This document shows positions 16,741-23,829 of a stretch of 23,829 nucleotides of DNA, in pieces. The notes below the pieces were generated by a model. The model saw only the letters and a list, made by a program, of their open reading frames with translations. It was not told the DNA's origin and did not search any database. The stretch comes from an uncultured Prevotella sp. (GTDB lineage: Bacteria > Bacteroidota > Bacteroidia > Bacteroidales > Bacteroidaceae): the NCBI GenBank assembly GCA_958369755.1, contig CATXJC010000028.1:1-23829 (forward strand). Reading direction: 5' to 3'. The translations under genes were made by a program, and so were the position numbers. Numbering within the stretch: position 1 is the first letter of the stretch; every line of letters starts with the position of its first letter.

Positions 16741-16757
16741 ATAGTCTTTTAGACTAT
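16741..16757 (+). promoter_or_regulatory. Short palindrome in the leader of the PH-like gene
   Basis: ATAGTCT (16741-16747) and AGACTAT (16751-16757) form a perfect 7-bp dyad around TTT. A second small dyad TAGC/GCTA lies at 16765-16779. Both fall within the predicted leader, so they could be an operator or RNA hairpins. No named riboswitch is recognised. Confidence 0.4.
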
Positions 16758-16802
16758 CAAATAGTAGCTGAAAACGCTATTTTAAAGATAAAAGAACGAG
16801 AT

Positions 16803-17210
16803 ATGGCAGATAGAACTTTTCATAAGCGCTTCAATACGACGGCTCGTGTTGGAGTGGTGGTTTTCGCTCTCCTGGCAGGATATTTCTTCTGGGTCAAGAT
16901 GGCGATTATTGGCATTTTCGTTGCCATCATCATTGTGGGCATGATTGAGCGTATTCTGAATACCACCTATACCTTCAAGAAGGTGAAACCTATCGACCGA
17001 GATGACGAGATGGAATATCTCATCATCAACGAGGGCAGGTTCTCTTCCAACAGGAATGTGCCGGTATGCGACATCATCAGCGTGCATACCGCCAAGACCT
17101 TTCTGGGATTGGATCATTGCCTGGTGATAGAATACGGACATCATAATATGGTAACGGTGCAGCCCGATAATGAGGAGGCTTTCGAGAAAGAAATTAGTAA
17201 AAGACAATGA
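16803..17210 (+). CDS. Small membrane protein with PH-like domain
   Basis: The 135-residue protein has two closely spaced hydrophobic segments (about 14-27 and 29-46), giving a hairpin that leaves both ends on the same side. A soluble beta-rich portion (about 50-130) resembles bacterial PH-domain proteins. The assignment is by overall look (hydrophobic hairpin followed by strands with ISVHTAKTFLG), not by a diagnostic motif, so the function is open. Its stop overlaps the dacB start as ATGA, implying translational coupling and perhaps a shared envelope role. Confidence 0.65.
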   Translation: MADRTFHKRFNTTARVGVVVFALLAGYFFWVKMAIIGIFVAIIIVGMIERILNTTYTFKKVKPIDRDDEMEYLIINEGRFSSNRNVPVCDIISVHTAKTFLGLDHCLVIEYGHHNMVTVQPDNEEAFEKEISKRQ

Positions 17211-18484
17211 AAAAGATTATATATATGATGATGAGCTTCATCATGGCTACGCTCATGGCGATGCCGGTGAAGGCTCAGGATGTGATTGAAGGAGAAGTGG
17301 TGGAGCCGCAGGACGACACGGAAGTGACTGACTCCACGATGTTGGATTCCCTGGCTGCCGATACATTGAAGCTGCCTTGGCCCGAATCGGTGCAGGTAGG
17401 TATCGGCAAACTCTTGGAAAGTAAGATGTTTGAGACGTCGCAGGTGGGTATCATGGTCTGGGATATGGATGCTGATTCCTGCATCTACAAGCACAACGAA
17501 CGACAGCTGATGCGCCCGGCAAGTACGATGAAGCTCTTGACTGCCATCACCGCACTTGACAAGTTGGGTGGTTCCTATCAGTTCAAGACCCAGTTGAAAT
17601 ATACCGGAACCATTGAGGACGGTGTGCTGACGGGTGATGTTTACTGTGTGGGAGGTATGGATCCCCGTTTCAACAGTGATGACCTGACGGCATTTGTCAA
17701 CAGTCTCAAGGATATGGGTGTGGATACCATTCGTGGTAACGTATATGCCGACCGTTCGATGAAGGATGCGGCATTACTGGGCGAAGGCTGGTGCTGGGAT
17801 GATGATAATCCGGTACTTTCGCCATTGGTGTTCTCCCGCAAGGACATCTTCATGGACCGTTTCCTGGCTAAGTTGAAGGATGCAGGCATCGAATATGAGG
17901 AGATGTATGCCTCTTCCAAGACTTGTCCTGCCAATGCCTTTACCATCTGTACCCGTTTCCATACCATGGACCAGGTACTGCATAAGATGATGAAGGAGAG
18001 TGACAATCTCTATGCCGAGTGCATGTATTACCAGATTGCGGCTTCTACGGGCAACCGTCCGGCAAGTGCCAAGAGTGCCCGCAACGTGGAACGGCAGTTG
18101 ATCAATAAGCTGGGACTGGATGCTTCCCGCTACAGACTGGCAGATGGTTCTGGCTTGTCGCTCTACAACTATCTCAGTGCCGAGCTGGAGGTGATGATGC
18201 TCCGTTATGCTTTCCGCAACGACAACATCAAGCAGCATCTGATTCATTCCTTGCCTATAGCAGGTGTGGATGGAACCCTGAAGAAGCGTATGAAGAGCGG
18301 CAGTGCCCACGGCAATGTCAAGGCAAAGACGGGTACCCTGACCGGTATCATCTCGCTGGCTGGCTATTGTACGGCAGCCAATGGACATGAGCTTTGCTTC
18401 TCTATCATCAATAATGGAATCATGCATGGCAGCAATGCCAGACATTTTGCAGACAAGGTTTGTAACCTGCTCTGCCAACCATAG
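17207..18484 (+). CDS. dacB: D-alanyl-D-alanine carboxypeptidase/endopeptidase, PBP4 type
   Basis: This periplasmic penicillin-binding protein of peptidase family S13 removes terminal D-Ala or cuts peptidoglycan cross-links. A signal peptide ends near AQ24. The three active-site motifs are complete: SxxK with S106 and K109 (STMK), SxN as S265-D-N267 and KTG at 374-376. The length of 425 residues is slightly short of the E. coli protein (477), consistent with a reduced inserted domain between the first two motifs. The first bases overlap the upstream PH-like gene (ATGA). The channel gene follows after a 15-base gap, so the three probably form one transcript. Confidence 0.93.
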   Translation: MKKIIYMMMSFIMATLMAMPVKAQDVIEGEVVEPQDDTEVTDSTMLDSLAADTLKLPWPESVQVGIGKLLESKMFETSQVGIMVWDMDADSCIYKHNERQLMRPASTMKLLTAITALDKLGGSYQFKTQLKYTGTIEDGVLTGDVYCVGGMDPRFNSDDLTAFVNSLKDMGVDTIRGNVYADRSMKDAALLGEGWCWDDDNPVLSPLVFSRKDIFMDRFLAKLKDAGIEYEEMYASSKTCPANAFTICTRFHTMDQVLHKMMKESDNLYAECMYYQIAASTGNRPASAKSARNVERQLINKLGLDASRYRLADGSGLSLYNYLSAELEVMMLRYAFRNDNIKQHLIHSLPIAGVDGTLKKRMKSGSAHGNVKAKTGTLTGIISLAGYCTAANGHELCFSIINNGIMHGSNARHFADKVCNLLCQP

Positions 18485-18499
18485 TTAAGTTAGAAGTTT

Positions 18500-19753
18500 A
18501 TGGAAGAAATTCGTAGATTTGTAGATGAAATGATAACATGGGCAGGTATCACCGGCGATTACGTGCCTATGCTTCGTCATATCCTGCTCACCATCACCGC
18601 TATCTTGCTGGCGATGCTGAGCGATTTCCTGTGTCGTAAGATTGTAGTTCCGTTGATCTCGAAGATTACGGAAAAGACGGAGGTTTCCTGGGATGATGTG
18701 TTGCTGAATAAGAAGGTGCTCACTTCTGCCTGTCATATCGTGCCTGCAGTGGTAATATGGTCGCTCATGCCGCTTATCTATCTGGAATATCCTATATTCA
18801 AGGAGATTCTGGAGCGTGCTACGGGTATCTATATCGTGGTGATGTCGGTACGTACGGTATTGGTGTTCATCGGTTCCTTCAAGGGATTGGAGAATAGCGG
18901 AGAGCGCCGCTCTTCGGCTCAGCAGTATTTCCATACCTTCTGCGGTGTACTCAGGGTATTGATGCTCTTTGTGGCTGGAGTGGTAGTGGTTGCCATCCTG
19001 TTGGGTAAGAGTCCGATGACCTTGTTTGCCGGCTTGGGTGCTACTTCGGCTGTCTTGATGTTGGTATTCAAGGATACCATCCTCGGTCTGGCTGCCGGTG
19101 TGCGACTCACCAGTAATGATATGCTGCACAAGGGTGATTGGATTACCGTGAAGTCGGTAGATGCCAATGGTATTGTGGAGGATATGTCACTTACTACTGT
19201 AAAGGTGCGTAATTTTGATAATACCATCGTTACTATCTCGCCAGCTACCCTGGTGAATGGTTCGTTCCAGAACTGGATTGGTATGCAGAAAAGTGGGGGA
19301 AGAAGAGTAAAGCGAATCGTTTATTTTGATTTCCGTAGCATCCGATTGGTGGATGAGACCTTGAAGCAGACCTTGCTTGCCAAGCATTTCGCCACTGAGG
19401 ATTCTTTCAAGTTGAAGGAATCTCTTCAGAAGGCGATAGAAAAAGATATTGAGGAAGGAAAGGATATTGAGGATTTGAAGAATCCTGCAGCCCTGGCTCC
19501 AACCAATCTCCAGCTTTATCGCAGGTTTATGGAGAAATATCTGCGTCAACGCCCTGAGGTAAATACGGAACTTACCTTGATGGTGCGCCACATGGAAGCT
19601 ACCCAGTGTGGTCTTCCTATCGAGTTCTATTTCTTCATTAAGGACAAGGTATGGGTTAATTACGAGCATATCCTTGCCGACATCATGGAGCATGCCTATG
19701 CGCTTGCCAATGAATTCGGTCTGAAGATTTACGAGCAATATCCGGAGCAGTAG
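18500..19753 (+). CDS. Mechanosensitive ion channel, YbdG-like MscS family
   Basis: This inner-membrane channel (417 residues) opens under membrane tension to release solutes. About five hydrophobic segments are visible (near 22-42, 77-97, 108-128, 148-168, 175-200). The last is the Gly/Ala-rich pore helix GLGATSAVLMLVFKDTILGL. It is followed by the beta domain and the words TTVKVRNFDNTI and GMQKSGGRRVKR, which closely resemble E. coli YbdG (MscM, 415 residues) in both sequence and size. The start at 18500 lies 15 bases after dacB. Pairing with a cell-wall hydrolase suggests an envelope/osmotic operon. Confidence 0.93.
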   Translation: MEEIRRFVDEMITWAGITGDYVPMLRHILLTITAILLAMLSDFLCRKIVVPLISKITEKTEVSWDDVLLNKKVLTSACHIVPAVVIWSLMPLIYLEYPIFKEILERATGIYIVVMSVRTVLVFIGSFKGLENSGERRSSAQQYFHTFCGVLRVLMLFVAGVVVVAILLGKSPMTLFAGLGATSAVLMLVFKDTILGLAAGVRLTSNDMLHKGDWITVKSVDANGIVEDMSLTTVKVRNFDNTIVTISPATLVNGSFQNWIGMQKSGGRRVKRIVYFDFRSIRLVDETLKQTLLAKHFATEDSFKLKESLQKAIEKDIEEGKDIEDLKNPAALAPTNLQLYRRFMEKYLRQRPEVNTELTLMVRHMEATQCGLPIEFYFFIKDKVWVNYEHILADIMEHAYALANEFGLKIYEQYPEQ

Positions 19754-19769
19754 TTACTTTGAACAGTTT

Positions 19770-19824
19770 CGGCGGATTTGCAATCCGCCGCCGTATGGGT
19801 AACTATTGCGGATTTGCAATCCGC
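19770..19824. repeat. Pair of GCGGATTTGCAATCCGC palindromes
   Basis: Copy 1 (19770-19790) has arms CGGCGGATT and AATCCGCCG around TGC. Copy 2 (19808-19824) is GCGGATTTGCAATCCGC. They are 38 bases apart between the channel gene and mutY. In the stretch 19754-19875 they are followed by a third, different palindrome at 19850. They look like dispersed intergenic repeats and could also attenuate transcription into mutY. Confidence 0.75.
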
Positions 19825-19849
19825 TAAAAGGACCGAAGCAAGAAAGTAA

Positions 19850-19869
19850 CGCCCTGAAAGGGCAAAAGC
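19850..19869. repeat. REP-like palindrome in the mutY leader
   Basis: CGCCCTGAAAGGGCAAAAGC is repeated exactly at 21789-21808 and in inverted form at 21822-21841. The stem GCCCT/AGGGC ends 12 bases before the mutY ATG, so in RNA it would sit across the region where ribosomes bind. Confidence 0.75.
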
Positions 19870-19875
19870 ATAATA

Positions 19876-20925
19876 ATGAACAATAACTCTTTTTTTTCAA
19901 CAGAAATAATCCGTTGGTTTCGTGAGAACGGCAGAGACCTGCCTTGGCGCGAAACCAGGGATCCTTATGCCATCTGGCTGAGCGAAATCATCCTTCAGCA
20001 AACCCGCATTGCCCAAGGTTGGGAATATTGGGAACGGTTCATGCAAACCTATCCCAAGGTAGAAGATCTGGCAGCAGCCAGCGAGGATGATGTCTTGAAA
20101 CTCTGGCAGGGCTTGGGGTATTACTCCCGTGCCCGCAATCTTCATACTGCTGCCAAGCAGATTGTGGCTCTCGGTGACTTCCCCAATACCCTCGAAGGCA
20201 TCAAATCCCTGAAGGGAGTAGGTGATTATACCGCTGCTGCCATCGGCTCTTTCGCTTTCGATATTCCGGCAGCTGTGGTTGATGGCAATGTCTATCGGGT
20301 GCTTTCCCGATATTTCGGCATCGATACTCCCATCAACTCAACTCAGGGGAAAAAGGAGTTTGCTGTTTTGGCTCAATCGCTCTTGCCTGCTTCCGATGCG
20401 GCATCCTATAATCAGGGAATGATGGATTTCGGTGCGATTCAATGCACCCCCCAGTCTCCGAAGTGTCTGCTCTGTCCACTTGCCGAAACCTGCGAGGCTC
20501 TGCGTTGCGGCAGGGTAGAGGAACTGCCCGTCAAGAACAAGACCGTGAAGGTGAAGACCCGCCATCTCTCCTATATATATATAAGGTGTAAATCTTCGGC
20601 AGCGGATGATACAGGAAAATCCGAACCGATGGTTGCCATCCATCGCCGTGGAGAAGGAGATATCTGGCAGGGATTATGGGAGCCTTATAATGTTTCGGAT
20701 ATCAAGGAACTGCCTTCTTTCGTGAAGAATCCGATCTTGCTGGCAAAAGATGTCAAGCACGTACTGACTCATCGCATCCTTCTTGCCGATTTCTATCTGC
20801 TGGAAACGGAAAACCGTCCTCCACTCCCAGATGATTACGTCTGGATCAAGGAAAGTGAGATAGAAGACTATGGGGTTCCGAGACTGATAGAAATCATGCT
20901 GGAAAAGATCAATCCTGCAGAATAG
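19876..20925 (+). CDS. mutY: A/G-specific adenine DNA glycosylase
   Basis: MutY removes adenine mispaired with 8-oxoguanine. The 349-residue protein has the family layout. The catalytic E37 lies in LSEIILQQT, the helix-hairpin-helix SLKGVGDYTAAA is at 111-122, and catalytic D136 is in VVDGNVYR. The four-cysteine iron-sulfur motif is C190-x6-C197-x2-C200-x5-C206. The C-terminal NUDIX-like 8-oxoG recognition domain (about 220-345) includes MVAIHRRGEGDIWQGLWEP. A (TA)6 tract at 20572-20583 codes for part of the region joining the two domains. The start is fixed by the family N-terminus, and a REP palindrome ends 12 bases before it. Neighbours do not suggest an operon. Confidence 0.96.
   Translation: MNNNSFFSTEIIRWFRENGRDLPWRETRDPYAIWLSEIILQQTRIAQGWEYWERFMQTYPKVEDLAAASEDDVLKLWQGLGYYSRARNLHTAAKQIVALGDFPNTLEGIKSLKGVGDYTAAAIGSFAFDIPAAVVDGNVYRVLSRYFGIDTPINSTQGKKEFAVLAQSLLPASDAASYNQGMMDFGAIQCTPQSPKCLLCPLAETCEALRCGRVEELPVKNKTVKVKTRHLSYIYIRCKSSAADDTGKSEPMVAIHRRGEGDIWQGLWEPYNVSDIKELPSFVKNPILLAKDVKHVLTHRILLADFYLLETENRPPLPDDYVWIKESEIEDYGVPRLIEIMLEKINPAE
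20572..20583 (+). repeat. (TA)6 dinucleotide tract inside mutY
   Basis: Six TA repeats encode a Tyr-Ile-Tyr-Ile stretch just after the catalytic/iron-sulfur half of MutY. Loss or gain of one unit would shift the frame and remove the 8-oxoG recognition domain. Confidence 0.8.
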
Positions 20926-20931
20926 GATAAG

Positions 20932-20975
20932 TACATAATGATCTCTTTATAAAAATACATAATAATCTCTTCATA
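20932..20975 (+). repeat. Two-copy direct repeat before the nuclease gene
   Basis: TACATAATGATCTCTTTATA (20932-20951) recurs with two changes at 20956-20975, a 24-base step. It fills most of the 60-base gap between mutY and the nuclease gene. No TAnnTTTG element is seen here, so the nuclease may be read from mutY's transcript. Confidence 0.7.
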
Positions 20976-20985
20976 TAAAATAAAG

Positions 20986-21774
20986 ATGATTCAATTCAAT
21001 AAGAAAATGAGAGGATGGGTGATAGCTGGCGCCATCGCTTTGCTCTCTACTTTGGGCTTGTCGTCCTCTATGTTGCCAGCAGTACAGGGGGATGCACCGG
21101 GAATGGAAATCCCGGTTTCAAAGAAAAAGGTATCGCAAACCATCAGAAAGCGTTTTGCCTATACCGTATCATACAATCACGATACCCGCCAGCCTAACTG
21201 GGTGGCATGGTCATTGACCCGTGCTCATGCTTCAGGAAAGTTGAAGCGTGGCGACTTTGAGGATGATATGGATATGCCATCTCCTAAGGGAACGAAGGCA
21301 GATTACTACAACAGCGGTTATGATAGAGGTCATCTCTGTCCGGCTGGCGATAACAAGTGGAACCAGAAGGCTATGGACGAATGCTTCCTGATGACCAATA
21401 TGTGTCCTCAGACCCATGCTCTGAATGCAGGAATCTGGAATAGCATAGAACAGCAATGCCGTACCTGGGCAAAGAAATATGGTAAGGTCTATATCGCCTG
21501 CGGTCCGATCTTCCTGAATAAGCAGCATCGCAAACTGGGTAAGAACAAGGTGGTGGTGCCTGATGCTTTCTTCAAGGTTATCCTTCGCACCGGCAAGAAT
21601 CCGCAAGCCATCGGCTTTATCTGTCGCAACCAGGGAGCTACCGGACTGCAGAAAAAAGACTTCGTCAACTCGGTAGATGAGGTGGAGCGTATCACTGGCT
21701 ACGACTTCTTCTCCAAACTTCCTGATAACATCGAGAAAAAGATAGAGGCAAAAGCTGATATCAACCAATGGTAA
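20986..21774 (+). CDS. Secreted DNA/RNA non-specific endonuclease
   Basis: This is a beta-beta-alpha-metal (NUC1/Serratia-type) nuclease of 262 residues that cleaves DNA and RNA without strong sequence preference. The signature DRGH is at 113-116 with catalytic H116, followed by LCPAGD. The metal-binding N147-x3-W151-x3-E155 is intact. An N-terminal hydrophobic segment (about 9-31) is a signal peptide or anchor, so it acts outside the cytoplasm, perhaps in nutrient scavenging or removal of extracellular DNA. No immunity gene lies next to it, which fits export. The predicted C-terminus lacks a recognisable type IX sorting domain. A very strong hairpin terminator follows 11 bases after the stop. 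Confidence 0.93.
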   Translation: MIQFNKKMRGWVIAGAIALLSTLGLSSSMLPAVQGDAPGMEIPVSKKKVSQTIRKRFAYTVSYNHDTRQPNWVAWSLTRAHASGKLKRGDFEDDMDMPSPKGTKADYYNSGYDRGHLCPAGDNKWNQKAMDECFLMTNMCPQTHALNAGIWNSIEQQCRTWAKKYGKVYIACGPIFLNKQHRKLGKNKVVVPDAFFKVILRTGKNPQAIGFICRNQGATGLQKKDFVNSVDEVERITGYDFFSKLPDNIEKKIEAKADINQW

Positions 21775-21785
21775 AAGAAAAAGAG

Positions 21786-21844
21786 AGTCGCCCTGAAAGG
21801 GCAAAAGCTTTCAATTTCAAAGCTTTTGCCCTTTCAGGGCGACT
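21786..21844. terminator. 26-bp perfect-stem two-way terminator built from REP copies
   Basis: Arms 21786-21811 and 21819-21844 are perfect reverse complements (26 bp) around the loop CAATTTC. T6 follows on the plus side and A-rich sequence precedes, so it can end the nuclease transcript and also the rubrerythrin transcript. Each arm contains the same 20-base REP-like word found before mutY, in opposite orientations. Confidence 0.9.
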
Positions 21845-21864
21845 TTTTTGTCTTTATTCTAAAA

Positions 21865-21909
21865 CCCAGGGCGATGCCCTGGGCTAGGAGCTTCTGCCCT
21901 TTCAGGGCG
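21865..21909. repeat. Two further REP-like palindromes
   Basis: CCCAGGGCGATGCCCTGGG (21865-21883) is an 8-bp-arm palindrome around GAT. A second element, 21890-21909, matches the inverted mutY-leader repeat with one change and continues GTATTGG, as at the window's first bases. With the terminator they fill most of the 183-base gap between the nuclease and rubrerythrin genes. Confidence 0.8.
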
Positions 21910-21957
21910 TATTGGCTGTGACTTATGACACACCTCCTTATTTCTGTTAATAGAACC

Positions 21958-22500
21958 TTAGTAGTTCTGAGCCTCAATCTGGAAGTAGCTCTGTGGGTGG
22001 TTGCAGACTGGGCAAACCTCTGGAGCCTGCTTGCCTACTACGATATGACCGCAGTTAGAGCACTGCCAGATGCAGTCGCCGTCGCGAGAGAAGACGAGCT
22101 TGTCCTGCACGTTCTTCAAGAGCTTGCGATAACGCTCCTCGTGGTGCTTCTCGATTTCAGCCACCATTTCAAACTTGATTGCAATCTCCTCGAAGCCTTC
22201 CTCACGAGCTTCCTTTGCCATGCGTGGATACATATCGGTCCACTCATCGTGCTCACCATTGGCAGCAGCCTCCAGGTTCTTCTCTGTATCCTGGATAGCA
22301 CCGCCCTCCAGGTACTTGAACCACAACTTAGCGTGCTCCTTCTCGTTGGCAGCTGTCTCCTCAAAGATGTTAGCTATCTGAACATAACCGTCCTTCTTAG
22401 CCTTACTTGCAAAATATGTATATTTGTTACGAGCCTGTGACTCACCAGCGAATGCCTCCTGGAGGTTCTTCTCTGTCTTAGTTCCTTTTAATTCCTTCAT
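21958..22500 (-). CDS. rbr: Rubrerythrin
   Basis: This non-haem diiron peroxidase, typical of anaerobes, reduces hydrogen peroxide to water with electrons from rubredoxin or other donors. The four-helix ferritin-like domain shows E20, E53 with H56, E97 and the ExxH word E117-K-H-H120 as likely iron ligands. The C-terminal rubredoxin-like domain binds one iron through C147/C150 (CSNC) and C163/C166 (CPVC). The length of 180 residues fits the family. It has its own promoter (22551-22581) and stands alone, transcribed toward the strong terminator at 21786-21844. It suits an obligate anaerobe. Confidence 0.96.
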   Translation of the reverse strand: MKELKGTKTEKNLQEAFAGESQARNKYTYFASKAKKDGYVQIANIFEETAANEKEHAKLWFKYLEGGAIQDTEKNLEAAANGEHDEWTDMYPRMAKEAREEGFEEIAIKFEMVAEIEKHHEERYRKLLKNVQDKLVFSRDGDCIWQCSNCGHIVVGKQAPEVCPVCNHPQSYFQIEAQNY

Positions 22501-22550
22501 AATGTATTCTGTATTACGTTATTAATATGTTCTTTATTATTTTTCGAATA

Positions 22551-22581
22551 CAAAGATATTGAAAAAATTCTAATTATGCAA
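22551..22581 (-). promoter_or_regulatory. Promoter of rubrerythrin
   Basis: On the minus strand TTG (22579-22581) lies 20 bases from TATCTTTG (22551-22558), a good Bacteroidota promoter. The start would be near 22544, leaving a leader of about 44 bases. The -33 element is only about 12 bases from the nhaC stop. No peroxide-regulator site was identified. Confidence 0.65.
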
Positions 22582-22593
22582 GAAAATTAAGGA

Positions 22594-23829
22594 TTATTTC
22601 ATTTTCGACCGCTTATTTAAATAAAATAAAGCAAAACCAAGCATCGCCATACCGAATATCCACGAAATGATGGCACTTGTTACCATTCCCAGTGTATGGG
22701 TGAAACCTGCCACGATGAATGTCAGGAAGCTGACGATAGCTACAGTCAGCGCGTATGGCAACTGTGATGAAACATGGTGCACATGCTTGCACTCGGCTCC
22801 AGCACTCGCCATAATGGTGGTATCGCTGATAGGTGAGATGTGGTCGCCACAGACAGCACCAGCCATGCAGGCAGAGATAGAGATGATGCGCAATGGGTCG
22901 GCTCCTGGGAATACTGCGATACAGATAGGTATCAGAATACCGAAGGTTCCCCAGGATGTACCTGTGGCAAATGCCAGGAAGGCTGCAACCAGGAAGATGA
23001 TGGCTGGCAGGAGCATCTGGAGTTCAGAAGCGCTGCTTGCCACTACGGTGGATACATATTCTGCTGCCCCCAGCGAGTCAGTCATACTCTTCAGGGTCCA
23101 TGCCAGGGTAAGAATCAGAATGGCTGGTACCATCGCCTCGAATCCCTTGATCAGACTACTCATTGCTTCATCGAATGGCAAGGTCTTGCGAACCGTAAAC
23201 ATCAGAATGGTCAGAATCAAGGCTGCCAATGAACCAATCACCAGACCTATAGAGGCATTGCTGCCTGCGAAGGAGTCAACGAAGTTCATATAGTTGGCAT
23301 TGCTGGCATCGAAGAAGCCTCCCGAATAAATCATGCCAGCCATACAGAAGATAATCAACATGATGATTGGAATCACAAGATCGCTCACAGAGCCTTTGCT
23401 CTTGGATGATTCTTCCTGCTTCGCTCCCACACCATGCTCCACGATCTGCAGCTTGGTATCGCTCACCTCGTCGAGCTTTCCTCCGTTGGTGCGCTCATAC
23501 CATTCCTTCAGTCTTGCATCATACTTGCTCATCGCCTTGAAGTCGAAGCCCAAGATCACAATGCCAAACATAAAGAGGATGGTGAAGAATGCGTAGAAAT
23601 TGTAGGGTATCGCCTTGCAGAAAAGTGCCAGTCCATTCTCGCCTCCCGATACGAAGCCCGATACTGCTGCTGCCCAACTGGAGATTGGGGAGATGATGCA
23701 GACAGGAGCTGCTGTGGAGTCGATGAGATAAGCCAGCTTCTCTTTGGTTACGCCATTGCGCACTGCGATAGGGCGCATCACCGAACCCACGGTAAGGCAG
23801 TTGAAGTAATCATCGATGAATATCAGAAT
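22594..23829 (-). CDS. nhaC: Na+/H+ antiporter NhaC family, 5' end outside the window
   Basis: This is an inner-membrane antiporter exchanging sodium for protons. The open frame runs to the window edge. The 13 codons before the internal GTG at 23790 read ILIFIDDYFNCLT, which continues the conserved family segment leading to VGSVMRP, so that GTG is not the real start and the N-terminal part is missing. At least 411 residues are present, with many hydrophobic helices. The hallmark GDHISPISDTTIMASAGA lies in the C-terminal half, preceded by FATGTSWGTFGILIP. A hydrophilic loop follows the early helices (residues about 90-130). Substrate preference is inferred from the family; some relatives exchange organic acids or amines. 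The stop lies just upstream of the rubrerythrin promoter, with no clear terminator between. Confidence 0.9.
   Translation of the reverse strand: MLIFIDDYFNCLTVGSVMRPIAVRNGVTKEKLAYLIDSTAAPVCIISPISSWAAAVSGFVSGGENGLALFCKAIPYNFYAFFTILFMFGIVILGFDFKAMSKYDARLKEWYERTNGGKLDEVSDTKLQIVEHGVGAKQEESSKSKGSVSDLVIPIIMLIIFCMAGMIYSGGFFDASNANYMNFVDSFAGSNASIGLVIGSLAALILTILMFTVRKTLPFDEAMSSLIKGFEAMVPAILILTLAWTLKSMTDSLGAAEYVSTVVASSASELQMLLPAIIFLVAAFLAFATGTSWGTFGILIPICIAVFPGADPLRIISISACMAGAVCGDHISPISDTTIMASAGAECKHVHHVSSQLPYALTVAIVSFLTFIVAGFTHTLGMVTSAIISWIFGMAMLGFALFYLNKRSKMK

Noticed and set aside
18485..19129. Minus-strand frame of 214 codons opposite the channel gene
   Set aside because: His/Gln-rich shadow translation overlapping well-conserved MscS sequence.
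23788..23790. GTG as the true start of the NhaC-family gene
   Set aside because: The 13 codons upstream continue the conserved IDDY...VGS family segment, so the gene is simply cut by the window edge.

Overview
This window looks like a chromosomal segment of a Prevotella/Segatella-type member of the Bacteroidota. Promoter -7 elements have the Bacteroidota form TAnnTTTG, strong Shine-Dalgarno sites are scarce, and a SprA/Sov-type secretion barrel of about 2,540 residues is present. The window also carries a carboxypeptidase-regulatory-like/TonB-plug outer-membrane barrel and GCCCTGAAAGGGC-type intergenic palindromes. The species is inferred, not proven. No rRNA, tRNA, CRISPR array, intact insertion sequence or prophage is visible.

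Layout. Positions 1-436 hold no gene but are dense in repeats: six 22-bp units (41-172) followed by four 21-bp units (176-259), nearly all with dyad symmetry. ruvA and the very large sprA follow on the + strand. An AAA ATPase of the DUF4143 type (8802-10139, -) has a clear promoter overlaid by a 33-bp tandem repeat. Then comes an A+T-richer module: an outer-membrane beta-barrel protein (-) divergent from a histidine kinase and an OmpR-type regulator (+). An imperfect direct repeat of about 75-80 bp, whose last 40 bp are identical in both copies, brackets this module (10262-10334 and 14938-15020). nadB (-) follows, then a + run of a small PH-like membrane protein, dacB (ATGA overlap), a YbdG-like MscS channel, mutY and a secreted non-specific nuclease. 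The window ends with rubrerythrin and a 5'-truncated nhaC, both on the - strand.

How the parts fit. Most genes are housekeeping or envelope functions: Holliday-junction processing, type IX secretion, NAD synthesis, peptidoglycan trimming, osmotic release, oxidised-base repair, peroxide detoxification and Na+/H+ exchange. The most distinctive part is the kinase/regulator/outer-membrane-protein module. In the divergent promoter, three TCTAA direct repeats with an exact 11-bp period lie just upstream of the barrel gene's -7 element. No TTTG -33 element is at the proper distance there, as expected of a promoter activated by an OmpR/PhoB-type regulator. The second notable part is the pair of phased dyad arrays before ruvA. 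The third is a REP-like repeat family that recurs at the window's left edge, in the mutY leader, and as a 26-bp-stem terminator between the nuclease and rubrerythrin genes.
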